A stretch of DNA of 62,224 nt from Alteromonadaceae bacterium BrNp21-10 (GTDB lineage Bacteria; Pseudomonadota; Gammaproteobacteria; Enterobacterales; Alteromonadaceae), in contig JAUHQD010000020.1 of the NCBI GenBank assembly GCA_030418115.1, forward strand, positions 1 to 62,224, in the 5' to 3' direction. Made by a program: the position numbers and the translations under genes. Each line of letters starts with the position of its first letter. Position 1 is the first letter of the stretch. Below, piece after piece: positions 48,842-58,057 of this stretch. The notes below the pieces were generated by a model. It worked only from the letters and a program-made list of their open reading frames with translations, had not been told where the DNA came from and did no database searches.

Positions 48842-49033
48842 AAGATGCATTTGTAAATGAGTTGTTGCAATATATTGTTGTAAATAGTCTTATTATGCTG
48901 TGGCGGAAAGCTTTATTTACCTTGTTATACTATTGGTTTTTCGTTGTCTACAAGTAAAAACTGTTTATATCTCAGTCTATTGCTAAACTTGGGCCGCCCT
49001 AAAAACATAACAATATTATAACAAGGTAAAAAA

Positions 49034-52000
49034 ATGACGGTTATTAGTAGCCACTCAGTTATTTTAGAAAATGTTTACAACGCCATCAGCAAAAAAGTAA
49101 ACAAATCTCAAGCTAAGTTAGTTGAACAATTCGCCCGTGTTCTTTTCAAAAATATTTCCAAAGATGACTTAGAAAATCGTAATGACAGTGATCTTTACGG
49201 TGCGGTTCTGAGTTTATGGAATAACTTCAGTGAATATGATGGTAAAAAGCCAAAAATCAGAGTGTATAACCCTGAAGTTAGTAAACATGGGTGGAATTCC
49301 AGTCATACGGTGATTGAGATCATCGTCAATGACATGCCCTTTCTAGTCGACTCAATACGTATGGTATTAAATCGATTAGGTATTACTACACACCTGTTAC
49401 TCAACAGTCCAATTACCTTAGTTCGAGACAGCGAACATCAATTAACTCAATTTTTAGAAAGCAGTAGTAAGCTAAAAAGCCAAGCTCGCGAGACTGTATT
49501 TATCATTGAAATAGACCATCAAAGTCAAACCGATAGTATCCAGCAGTTAACCGATGAATTGTTCGCGGTAGTCGATGAAATATCCTTAGCGGTGTCTGAT
49601 TGGCAGTTAATGCGTGATCGCTTGCAGCAAATCATTGACGAATACGACCAGTTTACCGGCCCTGCCGATACAGAGCTGAATCAAGAAGCGAAAGCATTCT
49701 TACAATGGGTGTTAGATCACAATTTTACCCTTATGGGCTATCGCCATTACGATGCTAAGGCGATTAAGGGTGATTATCAGTGGGTGCCGGACAAAGACTC
49801 TAGTTTGGGATTTATGAAAAAATCCATGAGTGACCGGATTCGTTTAACCTCGAAAATTCCACCTTCTGCCCGTGAAGAAACCTTGGGTTCAAGCCCTCTC
49901 ATTCTAACCAAAACCAATTCTAAATCTCGAGTACATCGCAATGCCTATTTAGATTACATCGGCATTAAACGTTTTGATAAAGACGGTAAGGTTATTGCTG
50001 AAGATCGCTTTATCGGTTTGTATTCTGCGGCTTTTTACAATAGCTCCGCTACACAGCTACCGGTATTGCAAAATAAAATAGCCCGACTTTGTAAAAACTC
50101 CGGCTTCACCATAGGTTCACACGCCTATAAGGCGTTTGTTAATACCTTAGAAATTTATCCGCGGGATGAATTGCTGCAATCTAACGAGCAAGAGTTGACC
50201 GAAATTATTCGCGGTATTTTTCAAATGCAAGAGCGGGGTATTTCAAGGTTATTTGTACGTAAAGATACCTTCGGCCGATTTTATTCATGTATGGCCTTTG
50301 TACCTAGAGAGCGATACAACACTGCATTACGAGTGGCTACGCAGGATTTATTAAAACGCTGCTTTAATAGTGAAGAAGAAGTGGAATTTACCACCTTTTT
50401 CTCAGAATCGGTGTACGCGCGTACTCAATATATTGTTCGGGTTAAAAACAACAATGTGGATATTAATGTGAAGGATATTGAAAAGAACCTTATAGAGTTA
50501 GGTAAAGGCTGGGATGATCGTTTATCCATTGCATTACGCTCAGTGTATGGCGAAGCAAAAGGCAAAGCCTTAGAAAACGAGTTTACGGGGGCATTTTCCC
50601 GAGGTTATAAAGATCACAACCTCCCCAGTACCGCCGCCATGGACATTGATAAAATTGGCGGGCTCAATAGTGATTCCTCATTGGATATGTTGTTTTATAA
50701 GCCCGTCGAAGAAGCCAATGACAGTGATGTAGTAAAGTTAAAATTATTTCACTTAAATCAACCGATTCATTTATCCGACGTATTACCCATGCTGGAAAAT
50801 TTCGGTTTACGTGTCATTGACGAAAGCCCTTATCAGGTTAAAGGCGCATCGGGCAGTGTTTGTTGGATCATGGATTTCTCGATGTTACATAAACGTAATA
50901 GCGAGATTAGCCTAGAAAAAGCCCAAAGTTTATTTCAAGAAGCGTTCTCAAACGTGTGGTACAAGCATTTAGAAGATGATGCCTTTAACCGTTTAGTATT
51001 AGGTGCGGGATTACCCGGGCGAACAGTGACCATCTTAAGGGCCTATGCCAAATATATGCGTCAAACCGGTAGTTTATTTAGCCGTGATTATATTGCCAGT
51101 ACCCTAGACCGTTATCCCTTGATTGCGTCAATGCTGACAAAACTCTTCGAACAACGTCTTAATCCAGCTATCAAGCGTTCTGAGAAACAGACCAATGTAA
51201 CCATCGATAATATCAAAGCTGAATTGGATCGCGTCAGCAACTTAGATGATGACCGCATTATCCGCCGTTATTTGGACATGATTTTAGCAACCTTGCGCAC
51301 TAACTTTTATCAACCAGATAAACAGGGGCAAGAAAAGTCCTATGTGTCATTTAAGTTGTTGCCAGAACTGATCCCTGAAATGCCGTTACCACGGCCTAAA
51401 TTTGAAATATTTGTTTATTCCCCTCGCGTGGAAGGGGTGCATTTACGCGGCGGTAAGGTCGCTCGTGGTGGTTTACGTTGGTCAGACCGTAAAGAAGATT
51501 TCCGTACTGAAGTTTTAGGTTTAGTTAAGGCTCAACAAGTTAAAAATACCGTGATTGTGCCTGTTGGCGCCAAAGGCGGCTTTATTTGTAAACAGTTGCC
51601 TACTGAAGGAGGAAGGCAGGCCTTTTTAGAAGAAGGCCAAGAGTGTTATCGCATCTTCATTCGCAGTCTATTGGATATCACCGACAACATCGTCGATGGT
51701 AAAGTAATTTATCCTCAGGACGTTGTACGCCTTGATGAAGATGACCCCTATTTGGTGGTTGCAGCAGATAAAGGTACCGCAACGTTTTCTGATATTGCCA
51801 ATGCCATTTCCGCTGAATACAACTTTTGGCTAGGCGATGCATTTGCCTCTGGTGGCAGTGTCGGCTACGACCACAAAAAAATGGGCATTACCGCTCGTGG
51901 GGCGTGGGAATCGGTCAAACGTCATTTCCGAGAAATTAACATTGATTGCCAAACGACACCATTCAGTTGTGTGGCTGTGGGTGATATGGCGGGGGACGTC

Positions 52001-53875
52001 TTTGGTAACGGCATGTTGTTATCTAAGCAAACCAAGTTAATCGTTGCCTTTAATCACTTACATATCTTTTTTGACCCAACGCCAGATGTGGCGAAAAGCT
52101 ATAAAGAACGTCAACGTCTGTTTGAAAACCCGCAATTGAGCTGGGACGATTATGACAAAAATTTGATTTCTAAAGGTGGGGGAGTTTTCTCTCGATCTGA
52201 AAAATCGATTACCTTAACCGCTGAAATGAAAAAGTTAATTGGTACTAGTCAAACACAGATGACGCCCAATGAATTAATTCATCATTGTTTAAAAATGCCT
52301 GTTGATCTAATTTGGAATGGCGGTATTGGTACCTACGTAAAAAGTAGCAAAGAGAGCCATGCCCAAGTGGGTGATCGTGCAAACGATGATGTGCGCGTCA
52401 ATGGTAAAGAGCTACAAGCAAAAATTATTGGTGAAGGTGGTAATTTAGGTTGTACTCAGTTAGGTCGAATGGAATACGCCGCCAACGGTGGTCGCATTAA
52501 TACCGATTTCATTGACAATGTTGGTGGAGTAGATTGCTCGGATAACGAAGTCAATATTAAGATCTTGCTTAATGCGCTCGTTAATAGTGGTGATATTACC
52601 CATAAACAACGTAATGAACTGTTGTATTCCATGACCGATGATGTGGGCGATATGGTAATTGAAGATTGTTATCGCCAATCAGAGTCTATGTCTATTTCGC
52701 AATTAGGTGGCGTGTCAGTGCTGCGTGAACAATTGCGATTTATTGTGGGTTTAGAAAAAGAAGGTCGATTGAATCGAGAGTTGGAGTTTATTCCTTCGGA
52801 TGAGGAGTTATCTGAACGTTTAGCCTCCTCAAAAGGATTAACGCGACCAGAAATTTCAGTACTTATTTCCTATGGTAAAATGGCTCTCAAGGAACATTTC
52901 AATGTTGCAGCGATCACAGACAATCCTTACCACAGCCAGTTATTAACCAGCGCATTTCCTAAAGTTTTGCAGGACAAGTTCTCTGCACAAATGGAACAAC
53001 ACCCATTACGTAGTGAAATTATTGCGACTAAATTAGCCAATAATGTCATTAATGATATGGGCATGAACTATGTGTTTCGCATACGTGAAGAAACAGGCGC
53101 GTCCGACCCTGAAATTGCTCAAGCCTACGCGATTGTGAAAGGCGTATTTAGGGCAGAAACATTATGGCAAAACATTAATAAGCTAGATAATAAGGTGCCA
53201 GCCAATGTACAACTGACCATGCTTAATGAAGTTCGCCGTACGTTACGTCGGGCTTCTCGTTGGTATTTACGCCATGGTAATAAAGCTCAAGGGATTGAAA
53301 GTGAAATTCAGTTCTATCAACCCATTTGTGACGATTTATTAGCCAATATGTCCCAGTATTTAGACCCAACGGAATTTAAAGAGTTGGAGACAAATGAAGA
53401 GGGCTTTGTTAAACAAGGGGTGCCTAAAAATATTGCGTTTAATATCGCTTGTATGAGTACCTTGTTCTCTAGCTTCGATTTGGCCCAAGTGGCTAGCGCT
53501 GAGAAACGTGACAAAAAAGTGGTCGCCAGTACTTATTTTAAAATTGGCCATGAATTAGAGATCCATTGGTTCCTCAGTCAAATAAATCGTCAAACGGTAT
53601 CAAACTATTGGCAAGCATTGGCCAGAGCCTCTTATCGTGAAGAGCTCGATTGGCAGCAACGTTCGTTAACCACGGTATTGTTGAAGTTTGACCGCAAATC
53701 CAAAGATGCTGATAAAATTTTGTCGGAATGGATGAAGGAACATGAGCAATTATTATCCCGCTGGTCACATATGATGTATGAATTTAAAACCAGCTCCACT
53801 CACGAATTTGCTAAGTTTTCCGTCGCATTGCGTGAATTAATGCTGTTAAGTATAAATTGTGATGTGCGACAATAA
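49034..53875 (+). CDS. gdhB: NAD-specific glutamate dehydrogenase, large (180 kDa) type
   Basis: This 1613-residue enzyme belongs to the large GDH class (Streptomyces/Pseudomonas type) that deaminates glutamate to 2-oxoglutarate with NAD+, a catabolic role. The N-terminal half (about 1-680) holds ACT-like regulatory domains. The catalytic domain contains GGLRWSDRKEDFRTEVLGLVKAQ, the Lys of VPVGAKGGF and NAD-binding VGDMAGDVFGNGMLLS. It stands alone after a 192-bp intergenic region. A palindromic terminator follows at 53941. Confidence 0.96.
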   Translation: MTVISSHSVILENVYNAISKKVNKSQAKLVEQFARVLFKNISKDDLENRNDSDLYGAVLSLWNNFSEYDGKKPKIRVYNPEVSKHGWNSSHTVIEIIVNDMPFLVDSIRMVLNRLGITTHLLLNSPITLVRDSEHQLTQFLESSSKLKSQARETVFIIEIDHQSQTDSIQQLTDELFAVVDEISLAVSDWQLMRDRLQQIIDEYDQFTGPADTELNQEAKAFLQWVLDHNFTLMGYRHYDAKAIKGDYQWVPDKDSSLGFMKKSMSDRIRLTSKIPPSAREETLGSSPLILTKTNSKSRVHRNAYLDYIGIKRFDKDGKVIAEDRFIGLYSAAFYNSSATQLPVLQNKIARLCKNSGFTIGSHAYKAFVNTLEIYPRDELLQSNEQELTEIIRGIFQMQERGISRLFVRKDTFGRFYSCMAFVPRERYNTALRVATQDLLKRCFNSEEEVEFTTFFSESVYARTQYIVRVKNNNVDINVKDIEKNLIELGKGWDDRLSIALRSVYGEAKGKALENEFTGAFSRGYKDHNLPSTAAMDIDKIGGLNSDSSLDMLFYKPVEEANDSDVVKLKLFHLNQPIHLSDVLPMLENFGLRVIDESPYQVKGASGSVCWIMDFSMLHKRNSEISLEKAQSLFQEAFSNVWYKHLEDDAFNRLVLGAGLPGRTVTILRAYAKYMRQTGSLFSRDYIASTLDRYPLIASMLTKLFEQRLNPAIKRSEKQTNVTIDNIKAELDRVSNLDDDRIIRRYLDMILATLRTNFYQPDKQGQEKSYVSFKLLPELIPEMPLPRPKFEIFVYSPRVEGVHLRGGKVARGGLRWSDRKEDFRTEVLGLVKAQQVKNTVIVPVGAKGGFICKQLPTEGGRQAFLEEGQECYRIFIRSLLDITDNIVDGKVIYPQDVVRLDEDDPYLVVAADKGTATFSDIANAISAEYNFWLGDAFASGGSVGYDHKKMGITARGAWESVKRHFREINIDCQTTPFSCVAVGDMAGDVFGNGMLLSKQTKLIVAFNHLHIFFDPTPDVAKSYKERQRLFENPQLSWDDYDKNLISKGGGVFSRSEKSITLTAEMKKLIGTSQTQMTPNELIHHCLKMPVDLIWNGGIGTYVKSSKESHAQVGDRANDDVRVNGKELQAKIIGEGGNLGCTQLGRMEYAANGGRINTDFIDNVGGVDCSDNEVNIKILLNALVNSGDITHKQRNELLYSMTDDVGDMVIEDCYRQSESMSISQLGGVSVLREQLRFIVGLEKEGRLNRELEFIPSDEELSERLASSKGLTRPEISVLISYGKMALKEHFNVAAITDNPYHSQLLTSAFPKVLQDKFSAQMEQHPLRSEIIATKLANNVINDMGMNYVFRIREETGASDPEIAQAYAIVKGVFRAETLWQNINKLDNKVPANVQLTMLNEVRRTLRRASRWYLRHGNKAQGIESEIQFYQPICDDLLANMSQYLDPTEFKELETNEEGFVKQGVPKNIAFNIACMSTLFSSFDLAQVASAEKRDKKVVASTYFKIGHELEIHWFLSQINRQTVSNYWQALARASYREELDWQQRSLTTVLLKFDRKSKDADKILSEWMKEHEQLLSRWSHMMYEFKTSSTHEFAKFSVALRELMLLSINCDVRQ

Positions 53876-53940
53876 GCTCATTGTTAATAATATGGCCAAT
53901 TGACTTATTCGTAAGAAATTTGTTGATGTAAGCAGCCTAT

Positions 53941-53968
53941 AGCCCTGACATGTCAGGGCTTTTCTTTA
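53941..53968 (+). terminator. Palindromic hairpin between gdhB and pyrD
   Basis: AGCCCTGACATGTCAGGGCT (53941-53960) is a perfect 20-bp palindrome followed by TTTTCTTT. It is 65 bp after the gdhB stop and only 20 bp before the pyrD start codon, so any pyrD promoter upstream of it would have to read through. It may therefore serve as a gdhB terminator, a pyrD attenuator, or both. Confidence 0.8.
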
Positions 53969-53980
53969 TCAGGAAGTAGC

Positions 53981-54988
53981 GTGTATTCCCTTATTCAAAA
54001 ATTGTTATTTACTCTCGATGCCGAACTCTCCCATGATTTAACCTTGAACGGGTTAAAACTTACTCAGCACAATGCCTTTAAATCATTATATGCTCAGTCT
54101 ATTGCCGACAAGCCTGTGCAACAGTTTGGATTGCATTTTAAAAACCCGGTGGGTTTAGCGGCAGGGCTAGATAAAAATGCTGAATGCATTGATGCTTTCG
54201 CGGCCATGGGTTTTGGTTTTATAGAAGTCGGCACCGTCACACCGTTACCCCAATTGGGTAACGACAAGCCTCGCTTGTTTCGACTACCCGATGCTCAAGC
54301 GATTATTAACCGCATGGGTTTTAATAATAAAGGAGTAGATTATTTAGTCGAGCAGGTAAAAGCGGCTGAGTATGATGGCGTCTTGGGTATTAATATTGGT
54401 AAGAATAAAGTTACCGAAGAAAAAGATGCTCTCAATGATTACCTGATTTGTTTGCGTAAAGTGTATAACCATGCCAGTTATGTGACGGTGAATATCTCTT
54501 CACCTAATACACCCGGCTTGCGCAATTTGCAGTACGGTGAAGCACTGAATGAGCTGCTCGCCGGATTAAAAGCTGAACAAGCTAAACTGGCTCAACAATA
54601 TGGCAAGTATGTGCCTATTTTGGTGAAAATTGCGCCTGATTTATCAGCAGAAGAAATTACTTCTATCGCAGATTCATTTATCAGTGCTGAAATCGATGGC
54701 GTTATTGCCACTAACACCACGTTAGATCGCAGTAAAATCGAAGGCCTGCGTTATGCTAAAGAAGCCGGTGGCTTAAGCGGTTCGCCCTTAACAGATGCCA
54801 GTCAGACTGTATTTGAATCCCTGCATAAAGCCTTAGATGGTGCCATGCCGGTAATTGGTGTAGGCGGTATTGATAGTGCAGAATCGGCAAAAGCCAGAAT
54901 TAATGCCGGCGCGTCATTGATTCAAGTTTATTCAGCGATGATCTATCAAGGGCCACAATTGATAAAAAATATTGTCGATGAATTGTAG
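53981..54988 (+). CDS. pyrD: Dihydroorotate dehydrogenase (quinone), class 2, PyrD
   Basis: PyrD oxidises dihydroorotate to orotate at the inner membrane, passing electrons to quinone. The N-terminal helix ([22 protein letters not shown]) is the membrane-association segment of class 2 enzymes. Catalytic Ser lies in [11 protein letters not shown], and FMN binding includes [11 protein letters not shown]. It starts with GTG at 53981, with AGGAAG 4 bases upstream. The 335 residues match E. coli (336). zapC follows, as in E. coli. Confidence 0.96.
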   Translation: MYSLIQKLLFTLDAELSHDLTLNGLKLTQHNAFKSLYAQSIADKPVQQFGLHFKNPVGLAAGLDKNAECIDAFAAMGFGFIEVGTVTPLPQLGNDKPRLFRLPDAQAIINRMGFNNKGVDYLVEQVKAAEYDGVLGINIGKNKVTEEKDALNDYLICLRKVYNHASYVTVNISSPNTPGLRNLQYGEALNELLAGLKAEQAKLAQQYGKYVPILVKIAPDLSAEEITSIADSFISAEIDGVIATNTTLDRSKIEGLRYAKEAGGLSGSPLTDASQTVFESLHKALDGAMPVIGVGGIDSAESAKARINAGASLIQVYSAMIYQGPQLIKNIVDEL

Positions 54989-55074
54989 TGGTGTTAAAAA
55001 ATTAAATTGCTAACGGTTCAATGTTACGACCTAGGATGTAAACTTAAAATATTGGCAAGTAGTGGTAAGGTAAA

Positions 55075-55593
55075 ATGTTAAAACCTACTTCAAAGTGGTG
55101 TTGGTTTATTGACCCTGATAGCCAAATGTTGTCTATTGATCTTGATGATATGCTATTCACTACGGCTTATCATCAGCGTCAATTACTCCCCAGTGCGGCA
55201 GTTCGCCAAGAATTTTCAATTGAAGATCATGGGTTTTATTCGCGTTTGGGCGACAATTTAGGGTTATTGCCTCATCAATTGACCGACGCCCGAGCAACGC
55301 AAACCGCCTTAAATGCCACGGCGATTAAGAAATTCTATCGGCCCATGATGCCCAAAAGTTGGTATTTCAGTAAACACGACTATTGCGGTCAACATCACGG
55401 TTTCTCTGTTTTAGAAAATCACCATGGACAAGGCCAAGTAGTCATTATAGACAAAGACAAAATCAGTAGCTTGTGCATGTTAATGAGCGCCGGTATGCAA
55501 TTAGATGACAAAAATAGATTAAGTCAATTTGCCGCAATCAAAGTCATGAACGAGTATTTATTACCTTATCTGACCGACTCATCATTAGCATAA
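55075..55593 (+). CDS. zapC: Cell division protein ZapC
   Basis: ZapC binds and bundles FtsZ at midcell. This 172-residue cytoplasmic protein (E. coli ZapC 180) has the family pattern WCWFIDPDSQMLSIDL near the N-terminus and PMMPKSWYF in the middle. It is encoded between pyrD and rlmKL, the same place as E. coli ycbW (zapC). The call rests on both sequence pattern and synteny. Confidence 0.88.
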   Translation: MLKPTSKWCWFIDPDSQMLSIDLDDMLFTTAYHQRQLLPSAAVRQEFSIEDHGFYSRLGDNLGLLPHQLTDARATQTALNATAIKKFYRPMMPKSWYFSKHDYCGQHHGFSVLENHHGQGQVVIIDKDKISSLCMLMSAGMQLDDKNRLSQFAAIKVMNEYLLPYLTDSSLA

Positions 55594-55728
55594 TGTCAGC
55601 AACAATTGACGGATAGATGCTAATCACACAAAAAAGCCATAATTATTCCACCCATTTTATCTGCAGATCGCCTATAATCCGCCGGCTAATTTCAGCACCA
55701 TCAGAATTGAAAATACAAGGGTTTTATC

Positions 55729-57837
55729 ATGTATGACTTGGTCGTAACCAGTGCCAGAGGCATTGACGAATTACTGCAAGAAGAGATCCTGCGGTTATGC
55801 CCAGAGGCCAGCATAAAGGTAAAACCCGGCCAACTGCATTTTCAAGCCGACTTAACTAGCGCCTATAAAATTTGTTTGCACTCAAGGCTCGCCAATAGAG
55901 TGTTATTAAAATTAGCTAGCGGCACTGTTACTGAAGCTGATGATCTTTACCGTATTACTGATTCAATAGATTGGCAGCAGCATTTCCGCAACCATCAAAC
56001 CTTTATGGTGGATTTTAACGGCACCAATAAGGTTATCAATAATACTCAATTTGGCTCCCTCAAGATCAAAGATGCCATCGTTGACCAGTTTAATGCTGAT
56101 CTAGGTAAGCGTCCTTCAGTCAGTAAAATTCAACCCGATATTCGTATTCAAGGTCGCCTATGGCGCGACGAGCTAACAGTATATTTAGATTTAAGTGGTC
56201 GTAGCTTGCATCAACGCCATTATCGTCAAAACACCGGAGCAGCTCCTCTTAAAGAGCATTTAGCCACGGCTATGTTAATTCGGAGCGGTTGGACTAAAGA
56301 TTATCAACAATGCCTTTATGACCCGATGTGTGGCTCTGGCACTATTGTGATTGAAGCAGCAATGATGGCCGCCAATATAGCCCCAGGTATTAATCGTGAC
56401 TATTGGGGTTTTAGTGGTTGGTTACAGCATCAACCACACATTTGGAATGAACTACGTCAGGCCGCTCTTGATGCACAAATAGCTCAACCCCAATGCCGTA
56501 TCGTTGCTAAAGATAATGATCCACGAGTTCTTGGCCATGCGCGTGATAACGCCAAGGTGGCAGGAGTAAATGCTTGGATAGAATTCGAACAAGCCGATGC
56601 TGTCAATTCACAAGCGCCAAGCGAAACGGCTGGCTTTATTGTAAGTAACCCACCTTTTGGGGAACGTTTGGGTGAGATTACGGCACTGATTCCTTTATTT
56701 AAACAATGGGGACTTAACCTAAAGCAACATTTTGTCGGCTGGCATATGTCGTTGTTAACCTCCAACAGAGATCTTTTACGTCAGCTTAAATTGTCTGCAA
56801 AAAAAGAATATAAGTTGATGAACGGTAAGCTAGAGTGCGTGCTGGTTAACTATGATTTGACTGAGCGTAACTGTGTCATTCGTGAAGACCGTATTATTAA
56901 CAGTGATTTCGCCAATCGATTACAAAAAAATCTACAGCGACTTAAAAAGTGGCTTAAGCAACAAAATACTAACTGTTATCGTGTCTATGACGCCGATTTA
57001 CCTGAGTTTAATGTCGCGGTAGATATCTACGATGATTGGGTGGTAGTACAAGAATACGCAGCCCCTAAAGATGTGCCTGAGTCTAAATCGAAGCAACGCC
57101 TACATGAAGTCTTAGCCACTTTACCCTCGGTTTTACAATGTAATCCCGAAAACATTGTGCTTAAAGTACGTGAACAACAAAAGGGTAAAGAGCAGTATCA
57201 AAAATTAGCGGCAAAGCAGCAAACTATCACCGTATTTGAAAACGGTGCGGAATTTTTGGTTAATTTAAAAGACTATTTAGACACTGGATTGTTCTTAGAT
57301 CACCGTACAACACGGGAATTAGTACAACAGCGTAGTAAGGGTAAAGATGTATTGAATTTGTTTGCTTATACAGGCAGCGTGTCGGTACATGCGGCGTTAG
57401 GGAAGGCGGCATCTGTTACTACCGTTGACATGTCGAAAACCTATATTGATTGGGCCAAAAACAACTTTGCGCTGAATAAGCTCAATGGCCCTCAATATCA
57501 ATTTGTACAAGCCGATTGCTTAACTTGGATTGCAGAACACAGCGCGAAATATGATCTAATTTTTATCGATCCACCGTCCTTTTCCAACTCTAAACGTATG
57601 GACAACACATGGGACGTACAACGGGATTACCTGCAATTGTTAGCCAATGCCCGCCGTTGTTTGACTGCGGGTGGCGAAATTATATTTTCCAATAATTTAC
57701 GCAAGTTTAAGCTCGATCCAGAAGCGGTTAAAACCTTAGATCTGAATATAGAAGATTGGTGTGCTAAGACCTTGCCAGAAGATTATAAGCGTAACCCTAA
57801 GATCCATCATTGTTGGCTGTTAACAGATGCAAAATAA
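55729..57837 (+). CDS. rlmL: Bifunctional 23S rRNA methyltransferase RlmKL
   Basis: RlmKL makes m2G2445 (RlmL, N-terminal half) and m7G2069 (RlmK, C-terminal half) in 23S rRNA. The 702-residue protein (E. coli 702) contains a THUMP domain at about 50-160, the first methyltransferase with DPMCGSGTIVIEAA and NPPFGERLG, and the second with VLNLFAYTGSVSVHAA and DPPSFSNSKRM. Its 3' end overlaps the next gene by 11 bp. Confidence 0.97.
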   Translation: MYDLVVTSARGIDELLQEEILRLCPEASIKVKPGQLHFQADLTSAYKICLHSRLANRVLLKLASGTVTEADDLYRITDSIDWQQHFRNHQTFMVDFNGTNKVINNTQFGSLKIKDAIVDQFNADLGKRPSVSKIQPDIRIQGRLWRDELTVYLDLSGRSLHQRHYRQNTGAAPLKEHLATAMLIRSGWTKDYQQCLYDPMCGSGTIVIEAAMMAANIAPGINRDYWGFSGWLQHQPHIWNELRQAALDAQIAQPQCRIVAKDNDPRVLGHARDNAKVAGVNAWIEFEQADAVNSQAPSETAGFIVSNPPFGERLGEITALIPLFKQWGLNLKQHFVGWHMSLLTSNRDLLRQLKLSAKKEYKLMNGKLECVLVNYDLTERNCVIREDRIINSDFANRLQKNLQRLKKWLKQQNTNCYRVYDADLPEFNVAVDIYDDWVVVQEYAAPKDVPESKSKQRLHEVLATLPSVLQCNPENIVLKVREQQKGKEQYQKLAAKQQTITVFENGAEFLVNLKDYLDTGLFLDHRTTRELVQQRSKGKDVLNLFAYTGSVSVHAALGKAASVTTVDMSKTYIDWAKNNFALNKLNGPQYQFVQADCLTWIAEHSAKYDLIFIDPPSFSNSKRMDNTWDVQRDYLQLLANARRCLTAGGEIIFSNNLRKFKLDPEAVKTLDLNIEDWCAKTLPEDYKRNPKIHHCWLLTDAK

Positions 57838-58057
57838 GTTTTTGTTGTTTTCAACGGATGGTTGCCATCTATGCGAGTTAGCGCAAAGCGTGTTACAAAA
57901 TGCCGGTATTGTTGACTATCAGATTGTAGATATAGCCACTGATGATGGGCTTTTTTCCCAATATGGCACCAGCATTCCCGTCTTAAAGCGCGAAGATAAT
58001 AACGCCGAGTTAAATTGGCCTTTTAATATAAAAGAAGTAATGGAGTTTGTTAATTGA
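57827..58057 (+). CDS. Glutaredoxin-like (DUF836) thiol protein
   Basis: This 76-residue thioredoxin-fold protein has the redox motif C-H-L-C at residues 14-17 (DGCHLCELA) and the cis-Pro TSIPVL. It matches the DUF836 glutaredoxin-like group. It overlaps rlmKL by 11 bp at its start and the uup TTG start at its end, so it sits within a coupled trio. Its redox partner is unknown. Confidence 0.88.
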   Translation: MQNKFLLFSTDGCHLCELAQSVLQNAGIVDYQIVDIATDDGLFSQYGTSIPVLKREDNNAELNWPFNIKEVMEFVN

